From Chryseobacterium indologenes (GTDB taxonomy: Bacteria; Bacteroidota; Bacteroidia; Flavobacteriales; Weeksellaceae): 64,000 nucleotides of DNA. Location: the NCBI GenBank assembly GCA_001013295.1, contig LAZY01000044.1, positions 40,590-104,589 on the forward strand, read 5' to 3'. This document shows positions 7,655-16,828 of this stretch, piece by piece. The translations under genes were made by a program, and so were the position numbers. Within the stretch, counting starts at the first letter, position 1. Every line of letters begins with the position of its first letter. Below the pieces are notes generated by a model, which was given only the letters and a program-made list of their open reading frames with translations, was not told where the DNA came from and ran no database searches.

Positions 7655-10249
7655 ATGAACTTAAACCAATATACTGTAAAATCACAAGAAGCCATCCAGG
7701 CAGCACAACAAGTTGCGATGGAATTTGGCAATCAAAGTATTGAACCACAACATCTCCTTGAAGGAATCTTTCAGGTAGATGAAAATATATCGCCTTTCTT
7801 ACTGAAAAAATCTGAAGCAGATGCCAATCTGGTAAGAGAACGCAACCGTGAAAATCTGGAAAAACTCCCTAAAGTACAGGGAGGAAATATCTACCTTTCA
7901 CAATCTGCCAACAAAGTTTTGCTGGACGCTCCCAATATCGCTAAAAAGATGGGGGACGAATATGTAACGATAGAGCATTTATGGCTATCTCTTCTGGAAA
8001 CCACTTCTGAAGTATCCAAAATGCTCAAAGATATGGGCGTTACCAAAAACCTGCTGGAAGGAGCTATTAAAGAATTAAGAAAAGGAAGCAAAGCTACTTC
8101 TGCAAGTTCCGAAGAGACTTATCAATCCTTAAATAAATATGCTAAAAACTTCAACGAATTAGCAGCGGAAGGAAAACTAGACCCTGTGATCGGACGTGAT
8201 GAAGAGATCAGAAGAGTACTACAAATCCTTTCAAGAAGAACAAAAAACAACCCGATCCTTATCGGGGAACCTGGGGTAGGTAAAACAGCGATCGCTGAAG
8301 GAATTGCCCACAGAATCATCAGCGGCGACGTTCCGGAAAACCTGATGGATAAAACTTTATATTCATTGGATATGGGAGCATTGATCGCCGGTGCCAAATA
8401 TAAAGGAGAGTTTGAAGAACGTCTGAAGTCTGTAGTGAATGAGGTGATCAAATCTGACGGACAGATCATTCTTTTCATTGACGAAATACACACGCTGGTA
8501 GGTGCCGGTGGTGGTGAAGGAGCTATGGATGCAGCGAATATTCTGAAACCAGCTTTAGCAAGAGGAGAATTGAGAGCCATCGGAGCCACTACTTTGAATG
8601 AATACCAAAAGTATTTTGAAAAAGACAAAGCTTTGGAAAGACGTTTCCAGAAGGTAATGGTGGAAGAACCGGATACTGAATCGGCTATTTCCATCCTTAG
8701 AGGAATCAAAGATAAATATGAGGCTCACCACAAGGTAAGAATCAAAGATGAAGCGATCATTGCTGCAGTGGAAATGTCTCAGCGATATATTTCAGACCGA
8801 TTTTTACCGGATAAGGCAATTGACCTTATTGATGAAGCTTCTGCTAAACTAAGAATGGAGATCAACTCCAAACCGGAGGAACTGGACGTTTTAGACAGAA
8901 GGCTGATGCAGCTGGAAATTGAATTGGCAGCCATCTCAAGAGAAGGCAACCAGACTAAAATCGACCATTTAAAAGAGGATATTGCTAAAATTTCTGAACA
9001 GAGAAATGAGATCAATGCCAAATGGCTGAAAGAAAAACAAAAAAGTGAAGATCTTACCCAGATCAAAAAAGATATAGAATCTCTGAAACATGAAGCAGAA
9101 AGAGCTTCCAGAGCCGGAGATTATGCAAAAGTAGCGGAAATCCAATATGGAAAACTTCGTGAAAAGGAAGATGAGCTTGCGAAAGTTGAGCTGGAAATGC
9201 AGAACCATCAGAATGAACTGATCAAAGAAGAGGTTACTGCTGAAAACATCTCTGAAGTGATTGGTAAATGGACAGGTATCCCTGTAACTAAATTATTACA
9301 ATCAGAAAGAGATAAATTATTGAATCTGGAAACCGAACTTCACCACAGAGTCGTAGGACAGGATGAAGCCATTGAAGCCGTAGCAGATGCGATCAGAAGA
9401 AACAGAGCCGGACTGAGCGATGACAAAAAACCTATCGGATCATTCCTGTTCCTGGGAACAACCGGTGTGGGTAAAACGGAGCTTGCAAAAGCTTTAGCTG
9501 AGTTCTTATTCGATGATGAAAACAATATGACCAGAATTGATATGAGTGAATATCAGGAACGTCACAGTGTTTCCAGACTGGTAGGTGCGCCTCCGGGGTA
9601 CGTAGGATATGACGAAGGTGGTCAGCTGACTGAAGCGGTAAGAAGAAGACCTTATTCCGTAGTGCTTCTGGATGAAATTGAAAAAGCGCATCCGGATGTT
9701 TTCAACACCTTATTGCAGGTTTTAGATGACGGACGTCTGACTGACAACAAAGGTCGTGTAGTGAATTTCAAAAATTCAATCATCATCATGACCTCGAATC
9801 TGGGCTCACATCTGATTCAGGAGAACTTTGAAAATCTTACAGAGGAAAACCAGGATCAGATTGTGGAAAAAACCAAAGAAGAGGTTTTTGATCTGTTGAA
9901 GCAGACTTTACGTCCGGAATTCCTCAACAGAATTGATGAGATCGTATTGTTCCAGCCTTTAAGAAAAAAAGAAATCGGAAAAATCGTTCAGTATCAGTTG
10001 AGAGGATTCAATGATCTTTTAGCTAAACGAAATATCATCATGACTTTCACTCAGGATGCTGTAGATTATTTGATGGACAAAGGCTATGATCCTGCTTTTG
10101 GAGCAAGACCTTTAAAAAGAGTAATCCAGCAGGAAGTACTGAACAAGCTTTCTAAGGAGATCCTGGCAGGAAATGTAAATGACGGAGACAGAATCACATT
10201 AGATTACTTCGTAGAAACCGGTCTGGTATTCAGACCTACTGAAAAATAA
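7655..10249 (+). CDS. clpB: ATP-dependent disaggregase ClpB
   Basis: ClpB is a Hsp100 hexamer that works with DnaK to extract polypeptides from aggregates in the cytoplasm. The 864 residues contain the Clp_N repeats, a first AAA+ module with Walker A GEPGVGKTA, the long coiled-coil middle domain that distinguishes ClpB from ClpA/C (roughly 400-530), and a second AAA+ module with GTTGVGKTE. The length matches E. coli ClpB (857). I chose the ATG at 7655 (MNLNQYT), which fits the family; the frame is open upstream to a TTG at 7601 that adds unrelated residues. A terminator follows. Confidence 0.97.
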   Translation: MNLNQYTVKSQEAIQAAQQVAMEFGNQSIEPQHLLEGIFQVDENISPFLLKKSEADANLVRERNRENLEKLPKVQGGNIYLSQSANKVLLDAPNIAKKMGDEYVTIEHLWLSLLETTSEVSKMLKDMGVTKNLLEGAIKELRKGSKATSASSEETYQSLNKYAKNFNELAAEGKLDPVIGRDEEIRRVLQILSRRTKNNPILIGEPGVGKTAIAEGIAHRIISGDVPENLMDKTLYSLDMGALIAGAKYKGEFEERLKSVVNEVIKSDGQIILFIDEIHTLVGAGGGEGAMDAANILKPALARGELRAIGATTLNEYQKYFEKDKALERRFQKVMVEEPDTESAISILRGIKDKYEAHHKVRIKDEAIIAAVEMSQRYISDRFLPDKAIDLIDEASAKLRMEINSKPEELDVLDRRLMQLEIELAAISREGNQTKIDHLKEDIAKISEQRNEINAKWLKEKQKSEDLTQIKKDIESLKHEAERASRAGDYAKVAEIQYGKLREKEDELAKVELEMQNHQNELIKEEVTAENISEVIGKWTGIPVTKLLQSERDKLLNLETELHHRVVGQDEAIEAVADAIRRNRAGLSDDKKPIGSFLFLGTTGVGKTELAKALAEFLFDDENNMTRIDMSEYQERHSVSRLVGAPPGYVGYDEGGQLTEAVRRRPYSVVLLDEIEKAHPDVFNTLLQVLDDGRLTDNKGRVVNFKNSIIIMTSNLGSHLIQENFENLTEENQDQIVEKTKEEVFDLLKQTLRPEFLNRIDEIVLFQPLRKKEIGKIVQYQLRGFNDLLAKRNIIMTFTQDAVDYLMDKGYDPAFGARPLKRVIQQEVLNKLSKEILAGNVNDGDRITLDYFVETGLVFRPTEK

Positions 10250-10282
10250 AATAGTTTTTTTCATATACATTAATTTTTGTAG

Positions 10283-10321
10283 ATGAGTGCTGTAGAGAAA
10301 TCTGCGGCACTCATTTTTTTT
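10283..10321 (+). terminator. Rho-independent terminator after clpB
   Basis: ATGAGTGC (10283-10290) pairs with GCACTCAT (10307-10314) and is followed by a run of T. Confidence 0.8.
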
Positions 10322-10345
10322 ATCTACTTTTAAAGCAAAATTATC

Positions 10346-11251
10346 ATGATGATTCGGAACTTAGTTCTTCTTTCATTGATCTTACTTCCATTTCTGGCTA
10401 AAACCCAGCATATGATGAAATCACCATTCAAACTCAAAGATTATGAGAAAATGCGTGAGGATTACCTTGATGCGGTAAAAAAAGAAGAGGATAAAATAGT
10501 CTTTGAAAATCATTTTTATTTTATAAAATCTAAAAAAGACAGTCTGATTGCCCTTAAAAAGGAAGAAATCAGAAACAAAAAGATTTCAGAAGGTAAAGCT
10601 CCATCGGAAATTAAAGATGAAGAACTATTATCTAATGCTTTGTTTATAATCAATAGCTATATTGAACCCGCTTATTTCAGAATCAGGAAAAATGGATATT
10701 CTTACTTCCTTGAGAACACTGATGAACTTGACATCACAACTGATGAAGAGATTAATATTATTTATTGGTTTCAAGGTGATACAGATTCCGAATTCATTAC
10801 TAATAAAAACAAGAGTCTGAGAACCCGTAATACTTACTTTCACTCAAACGGTCAACTTAAAAGGACAGATACTTCAAAATCTCCGTCAGGAGATGCTATA
10901 GGAATTTCAAAAGAATATGACATCAATGGAAAACTCATATTCACTGCAAATTGGGATAAGGAATTCAGATTAAACAAAGAACAGGCTATCAAAGTAAGCA
11001 AAAAGTTTATAAAAGAATCAATATTGAAAAGATTAAAAAACTATAATAACCAAGCCACTGACAGTGAATTACAACTCACTTTTGAAAACATACTGAAGAA
11101 AACTGAAACATTAGCCTTTAAGGATAAAAGTCCGGAAGGAATTGCAATCTGGCATATCGAATACAACCTTCCTGGACGCCATATAGAACTCAGCTTTGAA
11201 GATAAATCTCAAAAACTGATAGACATGCGTAGCGTCCCAATTATAGAATAG
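10346..11251 (+). CDS. Secreted protein of unknown function
   Basis: This 301-residue protein starts with a signal peptide (hydrophobic stretch LVLLSLILLPFLA, then KTQ). The mature part is hydrophilic and lysine-rich. The middle contains a segment (YFHSNGQLKRTDTSKSPSG and on) that looks like a single MORN/toxin-antitoxin-like repeat with an antiparallel strand pair, which is common in secreted flavobacterial proteins. I do not recognise the family with certainty. It stands alone between the clpB terminator and the next promoter. The second Met could equally be the start. Confidence 0.6.
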   Translation: MMIRNLVLLSLILLPFLAKTQHMMKSPFKLKDYEKMREDYLDAVKKEEDKIVFENHFYFIKSKKDSLIALKKEEIRNKKISEGKAPSEIKDEELLSNALFIINSYIEPAYFRIRKNGYSYFLENTDELDITTDEEINIIYWFQGDTDSEFITNKNKSLRTRNTYFHSNGQLKRTDTSKSPSGDAIGISKEYDINGKLIFTANWDKEFRLNKEQAIKVSKKFIKESILKRLKNYNNQATDSELQLTFENILKKTETLAFKDKSPEGIAIWHIEYNLPGRHIELSFEDKSQKLIDMRSVPIIE

Positions 11252-11455
11252 ATGAAAAACAAGACGAAAAAATTAAAAAGAAACCAGACCTCCCTCCTAA
11301 AAGACTCTCCGGTTTTTCATTTTATTTTTTCTTACACAATCCGTAAAATCACGGTAAAATTAACAGTATAATTCCCATTTAGCAAATGCATTTCCTAGGA
11401 TATTTTTTACGAAATTTGCATATTAACTGAAATGTATACTATAAACAACTAAGCT

Positions 11456-12004
11456 ATGAGTTCAGAATCAAACAACCCCCTACAATCAGGTGTAATGTCT
11501 AACAATCTTATCAAAGTTTTAGTAGATAACTATCGTCAGAATCACCTGCCAGCTATTAAAAATAATTTAGGAATAGAAGACGCTCATTCTATATGGTTTG
11601 ACCTTCCTAAACTAAAAAGATTCATTGCTATAGTGGAAGAAGAAGCTTTAAAAACCAACCCCGAAGTTACTGAAGATGATTTAGGGATCAGATTTTATTA
11701 TGCATCCTATCCAAAAGCTGAGAACTGGGATATTATGGACTCTCACCCTGTACCGAAGGAATATGCTGAAAAACACACGTTAGTGATGATTCCTACGCTA
11801 AAAAGCACAAATGAAGAGGGAGATATTCTTCACTCTGATTTCAATACCCTTCAAGCCAGCGGTAAATCTTTAGGATTAAGTACAGCCAAAAAAGCAGGAC
11901 CTCCCAATGGTGGACCTTCCGGGCCTTCCGATGATGATGGAACTATTGGAGAAAATAACGGAACACTTATCCCACCATCAGCACCTATGGGTGAATCTTA
12001 TTAA
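11456..12004 (+). CDS. Conserved hypothetical protein with disordered C-terminal tail
   Basis: A 182-residue soluble protein without signal peptide. Residues 1-125 form a compact acidic domain with a characteristic IWFDLPKLKRFIA segment. The last 45 residues are low-complexity (PPNGGPSGPS, DDDG). Related short proteins occur in Chryseobacterium, but I know no function. It is followed 26 bases later by a multi-TM protein, a histidine kinase and a response regulator on the same strand. It may therefore be a cytoplasmic component or output of that signalling cassette. Confidence 0.7.
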   Translation: MSSESNNPLQSGVMSNNLIKVLVDNYRQNHLPAIKNNLGIEDAHSIWFDLPKLKRFIAIVEEEALKTNPEVTEDDLGIRFYYASYPKAENWDIMDSHPVPKEYAEKHTLVMIPTLKSTNEEGDILHSDFNTLQASGKSLGLSTAKKAGPPNGGPSGPSDDDGTIGENNGTLIPPSAPMGESY

Positions 12005-12030
12005 TCACCATTTATATTTCAAAACACAAT

Positions 12031-12675
12031 ATGACCGAGTTCCAGGAATTTGTCCAAAACAGCATGCTTTTCTCTGAAGGGCTTGCTGCATTCGTTGCAC
12101 TTTTATATTATAACCGCTTAAAAGAACTACAGTGGAAGCTTTTTGCCTTATATCTGGTGATCATTTTTCTAGGGGAAGCATATGGTAAATGGGGGAGTTT
12201 TATTCATTTTACAAAAGCTCAGTACTTTAATTATCTTTTAATGCCTATCCAGTTCATATTTTTTTATTGGTTATATGCAGCAAAATCTTTAGGAAAACCC
12301 AAGTTGTTTTGGATATTATCCATTTTATATTTACTTTCATTTCTTCCTAACGAATTGTATTTTGTAAAGAATAAGATAGTATTTGCCTTCAACTATACAT
12401 TGGGATGCTTGATGCTGATGCTTTTAGTAATCATGGAGTATTATAAGCAAATTACCTCGCAGGACATTCTCAATTTCTATAAAAACAAAATGTTTTATAT
12501 TAACTTGGGAATTACATTGGCCTATATAGGAACATTACCCTTTATGACATTCATGTCACTGTTGGTAAAATACAAAGAAATCTGGGATATTTATTTTAGT
12601 TATTTCCTGATCTCTGGATTCGTGATGTATATTTTATTTGCAAGTTCATTCATATGGGGAAAACGGAACTCTTAA
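12031..12675 (+). CDS. Seven-TM-like integral membrane protein, putative sensor
   Basis: The 214 residues are almost entirely hydrophobic, with about six or seven predicted membrane helices and short loops. There is no recognisable catalytic motif. Its last 22 bases overlap the start of the histidine-kinase gene, which indicates tight coupling. The kinase has only one TM segment and no periplasmic domain, so this protein is a plausible membrane sensor for it. That role is inferred from position only. Confidence 0.65.
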   Translation: MTEFQEFVQNSMLFSEGLAAFVALLYYNRLKELQWKLFALYLVIIFLGEAYGKWGSFIHFTKAQYFNYLLMPIQFIFFYWLYAAKSLGKPKLFWILSILYLLSFLPNELYFVKNKIVFAFNYTLGCLMLMLLVIMEYYKQITSQDILNFYKNKMFYINLGITLAYIGTLPFMTFMSLLVKYKEIWDIYFSYFLISGFVMYILFASSFIWGKRNS

Positions 12676-13439
12676 TTGTCATTATTCTATTTAATATACT
12701 TTTTGTAATGTTCATCGTTGCAGTGATGGTCTATATCATCAACTACAGACAGCGAAAAAAGGAATACCTGAACGAAATTGAGATGAAAAATGAGCTTCAT
12801 CAGCGGGAACTTCTGTCTACCCAACTGGAGATCCAGCAAGCCACCATGCAGCAGATCGGTCGGGAACTTCATGATAATATCGGACAGAAACTAACTCTCG
12901 TAAGTCTGTATGTACAACAGATGCTCTACGAAAATAAAGCTCCGGAAGCCAGTGAAAGAATAGACCAGGTCTCACAGATCATCAACCAGTCTCTCCAGGA
13001 TCTCCGCAGCCTTTCAAAAACTCTGACGGATGATAATATCAACCAGAAGGAAATCATAACTTTGATTCAGGAAGAAGTGGATAACACCAATTCTTTCAGA
13101 AAATGTAAGGTAAGTTTCGAGCATAATTTCAGCCAGCTGGATCTGGGATTTGTGCATAAAAATGTACTTCTCAGGATTACCCAGGAATTTATTCAGAACA
13201 GCATCAAGCATTCCGGCTGTCAGAATATTTTCATCAACCTGAATACCTCCGAGGATATTCTCTGGGAGCTTACCATTTGTGATGATGGCAAAGGATTCGA
13301 TACCAAGAAGGTAACTTCCAATGGTATTGGCCTTACCAACATGAAAAACAGAGCTGAGATCATTGGTGCCCAGTTCAGTCTTGAAAGTAAGGAAAACGAA
13401 GGCACCACTCTTCATATTATTTTTAAAAAACAGTCATGA
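12654..13439 (+). CDS. NarL-type sensor histidine kinase, short (HisKA_3/HATPase)
   Basis: The 261-residue kinase has one N-terminal membrane helix (about 5-30), a short coiled coil, a HisKA_3 dimerisation domain with the phospho-acceptor H73 in ELHDNIGQKL, and a HATPase_c domain with N-box NSIKHS, G1 DDGKGF and G2 GIGLTN. It lacks a periplasmic sensor domain. It overlaps the upstream membrane gene by 22 bases and the downstream regulator by 4 bases (ATGA), so the three are one translational unit. Confidence 0.9.
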   Translation: MGKTELLIVIILFNILFVMFIVAVMVYIINYRQRKKEYLNEIEMKNELHQRELLSTQLEIQQATMQQIGRELHDNIGQKLTLVSLYVQQMLYENKAPEASERIDQVSQIINQSLQDLRSLSKTLTDDNINQKEIITLIQEEVDNTNSFRKCKVSFEHNFSQLDLGFVHKNVLLRITQEFIQNSIKHSGCQNIFINLNTSEDILWELTICDDGKGFDTKKVTSNGIGLTNMKNRAEIIGAQFSLESKENEGTTLHIIFKKQS

Positions 13440-14077
13440 AAAAATCTATTGTAATCGTTGACGACCATATACTTATTGCCAAAGCCCTGGAAGGGATCAT
13501 CAGTAACTTCAGTGAGTTTGAGGTTATCTATGTCTGTGAAAATGGCAAAGACCTGATTCAGAAGTTTGAAGAAGGCAACATTATTCCGGATATTATCCTT
13601 TTAGACATCAGTATGCCGATCATGGACGGCTTTGAAACAGCAGCCTGGCTTACCAAAAACCATTCTGACATCAAGATCATGGCTCTCAGCATGCAGGGAG
13701 ATGACAACAGTGTGATCAAAATGATCAAAAATGGAGCAAAGGGCTATCTTCTGAAAAATACCCATCCCAAAGATCTAGAAACAGCACTTTCCAGGCTGAA
13801 CACTGACGGCTTCTTTTATCCTGAATGGGCTTCAAAAATCATTTTTTCCAACCTCGGAAAGGATCAGGAATCTGAAGCTGCGGTAAAAATCTCTGAGCGG
13901 GAAAAAGAATTCCTGAAGTATACCGTAACTGAGCTCAGCTACAAAGAAATTGCAGACAGAATGTGTTGCAGTCCGAGAACTGTAGAAAGCTACAGAGATC
14001 AGCTTTGCGAAAAACTGGATTTAAAAACCCGTGTAGGGCTTGCTGTTTTTGCCATCAAAAATGGTTTTGCCAATTAA
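13436..14077 (+). CDS. LuxR/NarL-family response regulator
   Basis: The 213-residue protein has a receiver domain with acidic pocket D9-D10, phospho-acceptor D57 (ILLDISMP) and the conserved lysine of LLKN, followed by a C-terminal LuxR helix-turn-helix (about 145-208; SYKEIADRMCCSPRTVESYR). It is the cognate partner of the overlapping kinase. Targets are unknown. The AT-rich gap 14078-14326 that follows precedes the M43 metalloprotease genes. Confidence 0.92.
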   Translation: MKKSIVIVDDHILIAKALEGIISNFSEFEVIYVCENGKDLIQKFEEGNIIPDIILLDISMPIMDGFETAAWLTKNHSDIKIMALSMQGDDNSVIKMIKNGAKGYLLKNTHPKDLETALSRLNTDGFFYPEWASKIIFSNLGKDQESEAAVKISEREKEFLKYTVTELSYKEIADRMCCSPRTVESYRDQLCEKLDLKTRVGLAVFAIKNGFAN

Positions 14078-14326
14078 ATCAAATATAAAATTATTCTCCA
14101 AAACGGGAATTTTAACGATAATTATTTACTCAAAACAAGCCTAATAATAAAAAATCAAAAACACAAATGATAGAATTGATTAAAATTCAACATAAACCAA
14201 ATTAATTTAAAACAAACGCAAATAAAACACCGATCAAATAAGAATAATTTAAATAAATTGCAAAATAATTTGCATGTCAATTTTAAATAATATAATTTCA
14301 CATCCTCAAATCCAAAATTTAATGAT

Positions 14327-15340
14327 ATGAAAAAATTCTTATTTGGAGCCCTCGTTCTGGGCTTAATGTCAGCGTGTAATACCGACAGCGTGACTAATCA
14401 AAACGATCCTCCGGTGAGTCAGGAAGTTTCTCCAGGAAGTGCCATGAAAAGAAGCTGTCCTTCTGAAGAGATAAGGGCAGAAATGCTTCAGAAAAATCCT
14501 GCCCTGAGACAAAAAATGACGGAGATCGAAGCCGGAACAGAGAGGTATCTCAACAACCTTGCACTAGGCAAAGTTCTTGCCGATGGTACCGTTGAAATCC
14601 CGGTTGTCTTCAATGTTATCTACAACACTTCCGCTCAAAATGTTTCTGATGCCAGAATCGCAGAACAAATTGCCGTTCTGAATGCAGATTATGGAGCTAC
14701 CAATACTGATATTGGGAATATCCCTGCCGCATTCAAACCTTCTGCAGCAGGTGATGTAAAAATCCGTTTCAAACTGGTGGCTACCAACCGTAAACAAAAC
14801 TCAAAAACAGGTTGGAAATCTAATCTGGAAGAAATGAAAAAAGCAAGCACCGGAGGTATTGATGCCACTGATGTCACTAAAAATATGAATATCTGGGTAG
14901 TGAATTCTATTCTTGATCAAAACGGACAGCCCGGAACATTGGGGTATGCTTATTATCCGGAAAATGCCGGGCAATGGTATGACGGTCTTGTAATAGGCTA
15001 TCAGTATATCGGGAAAACAGGGGCTTCTGCACCATTCAACCTGGGAAGAACGGTAACCCATGAAGTAGGGCACTACCTGAATCTTCCGCACCTTTGGGGA
15101 TCTTCTGATGCAGGATGCCAGACAGATTATTCTAACGATACACCGGTTTCCCCTGGTCCAAACTATGGAACACCTACCTACCCTCTTAACAGAGTATGCG
15201 GAGGGGTAAGCCGTTCTCAGATGTTCATGAACTATATGGACTATGTAGATGATAAAGTAATGATCATGTTCTCTGCCAATCAGAAAACAAGAATGCAGGC
15301 TGTAGTAGCTGCTTCAGGCCCAAGATCCGGACTTAGATAA
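14327..15340 (+). CDS. M43-family zinc metalloprotease lipoprotein (copy 1)
   Basis: This 337-residue secreted protease has a lipobox at its N-terminus (LMSAC, Cys17), so it is probably anchored to the outer membrane. The catalytic zinc motif is H245-E-x-x-H249-x5-H255 followed by an MNYMDYVDD Met-turn region. Both are characteristic of the M43 cytophagalysin/pappalysin family. Conserved cysteines flank the active site. Next to it lies a close paralogue (15731-16735), and both copies carry the same terminator stem, so the unit was duplicated in tandem. The substrate is unknown. Confidence 0.9.
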   Translation: MKKFLFGALVLGLMSACNTDSVTNQNDPPVSQEVSPGSAMKRSCPSEEIRAEMLQKNPALRQKMTEIEAGTERYLNNLALGKVLADGTVEIPVVFNVIYNTSAQNVSDARIAEQIAVLNADYGATNTDIGNIPAAFKPSAAGDVKIRFKLVATNRKQNSKTGWKSNLEEMKKASTGGIDATDVTKNMNIWVVNSILDQNGQPGTLGYAYYPENAGQWYDGLVIGYQYIGKTGASAPFNLGRTVTHEVGHYLNLPHLWGSSDAGCQTDYSNDTPVSPGPNYGTPTYPLNRVCGGVSRSQMFMNYMDYVDDKVMIMFSANQKTRMQAVVAASGPRSGLR

Positions 15341-15373
15341 CCGATCACTTCAAATTTGATTACTAAAAAATAT

Positions 15374-15403
15374 AATCTATCTCTACTCAGGGATAGATTT
15401 TTT
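15374..15403 (+). terminator. Terminator after M43 copy 1
   Basis: AATCTATC (15374-15381) pairs with GATAGATT (15392-15399) before a T run. A near-identical stem follows copy 2. Confidence 0.75.
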
Positions 15404-15730
15404 ATTTCTTTAATGCTATCAGTATTAAAAACAACATTGCACTCCTATAACACATGTTTATTATAAAACAAAATTTATAAATATTTTCAAGCTTTTATTT
15501 AAATTAAAAATATTCCCAGAAATACCAAAAACATAAAATTATATACATTAAAAAATATTATCAGATTTAAAAATAAACAATTCTATACTGTTTAATTAAA
15601 ATTCAACACAATCTAAAAACCGCAATAATAAACATAAATAAAACCACAATTAAATAAAAATTATGAAATAATTTTGCCAATTAGTTAAAAATTAAATAAA
15701 TTAACACTCTCAAAATTCAAAATAACGATT
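15404..15730. other. AT-rich intergenic region between M43 paralogues
   Basis: About 330 bases of very AT-rich sequence without a plausible gene. The last 70 bases resemble the region before copy 1. They contain a perfect -7 type box TAATTTTG at 15669-15676, about 55 bases before the start of copy 2; the equivalent word before copy 1 is TAATTTGC. No other structure is visible. Confidence 0.55.
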
Positions 15731-16735
15731 ATGAAAAAACTATTTTTTGGAGCACTTATGCTCGGCGTAATGTCTGCCTGTAACAGTGACAACATTAACA
15801 ATCAAAATGAAACTCCGGTTGACGAACCATCTCTTTCCGCTGGAATTGCTCAAAGAGGATGTGCTTCTGAGGAAGTACGACAAGAAGCTTTAAAAAACAG
15901 CCCTGAACTCAGACAAAGGTTTGTAACATTGGAAAATAATACCGAAAAATTCGCTAACAACCTGGCTTTAGGAAAAGTTCTTGCTGATGGCACCGTTGAA
16001 ATTCCGGTTATAGTGAATGTTTTATACAAGACTACAGCAGAGAATGTTTCCGATGCAAGAATCGCAGAACAAATCAGTGTCCTGAACGCTGACTATTCTG
16101 GCACAAACAGCGATGCCAGTAAAATCCCTTCAGAATTTCAAACTGTAAGTTCCGGTGATACGAAGGTAAAATTCAGATTGGTAAATACTGTCAGAAAATC
16201 GACTTCAAAAACAAGCTGGGCAACAAATGATGATATGAAAAAAGCATCCAAAGGAGGTATTGATGCCACTAGCCCGACAAATTATCTAAACATCTGGGTA
16301 GTAGGTAAAATGACCAGCCAGGGAAAAACCATTCTTGGATACGCTACATTTCCTGAATCTGCCGGATTATGGAATGATGGCGTTGTCATCGGAGCTCCTT
16401 ATTTTGGAAAAACCGGAGCTTCATCTCCTTTTAACTTAGGAAGAACAGCTACTCATGAAGTAGGACATTATTTGAACCTAAGACATATTTGGGGAGATGC
16501 TAATTGTGGAAATGACCTGGTAAGCGATACTCCTACACAGACAACAGCTAATTATGGTAAACCAACTTATCCTCTTTACAACACTTGCGGCGGTGTCAAC
16601 AGATCTGTGATGTTTATGAACTACATGGATTATGTAGATGATGGTGCCATGTTTATGTTCTCGGCAGGGCAGAAAACAAGAATGCAGTCTGTGGTGGCTT
16701 CTTCTGGCGCAAGATCCGGATTAAGAGTTTATTAA
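15731..16735 (+). CDS. M43-family zinc metalloprotease lipoprotein (copy 2)
   Basis: The 334-residue paralogue of the preceding gene has the same lipobox (VMSAC, Cys17), zinc motif H242-E-x-x-H246-x5-H252, Met-turn region MNYMDYVDD and C-terminal end. The two proteins agree over nearly the whole length, including the LALGKVLADGTVEIPV stretch. They differ mostly at surface positions in the 130-230 region, so both probably remain functional with different substrate preference. It has its own promoter region and terminator. Confidence 0.9.
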   Translation: MKKLFFGALMLGVMSACNSDNINNQNETPVDEPSLSAGIAQRGCASEEVRQEALKNSPELRQRFVTLENNTEKFANNLALGKVLADGTVEIPVIVNVLYKTTAENVSDARIAEQISVLNADYSGTNSDASKIPSEFQTVSSGDTKVKFRLVNTVRKSTSKTSWATNDDMKKASKGGIDATSPTNYLNIWVVGKMTSQGKTILGYATFPESAGLWNDGVVIGAPYFGKTGASSPFNLGRTATHEVGHYLNLRHIWGDANCGNDLVSDTPTQTTANYGKPTYPLYNTCGGVNRSVMFMNYMDYVDDGAMFMFSAGQKTRMQSVVASSGARSGLRVY

Positions 16736-16758
16736 ATTATATTATTTTTAAATATTTA

Positions 16759-16790
16759 AAATCTATCTCATCTATGGGATAGATTTTTTT
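16759..16790 (+). terminator. Terminator after M43 copy 2
   Basis: AAATCTATC (16759-16767) pairs with GATAGATTT (16778-16786), followed by T. The stem is shared with the terminator of copy 1. Confidence 0.75.
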
Positions 16791-16828
16791 AATATTTTTA
16801 CGCCACTAAAATTTCATGGTCACTAAGG

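Noticed and set aside
8122..8709. 195-codon minus-strand frame
   Set aside because: Antisense to the first AAA+ module of clpB.
11270..11335. Terminator after the 301-aa secreted protein gene
   Set aside because: The possible stem (AAACC with GGTTT) is short and imperfect, so it was not called.
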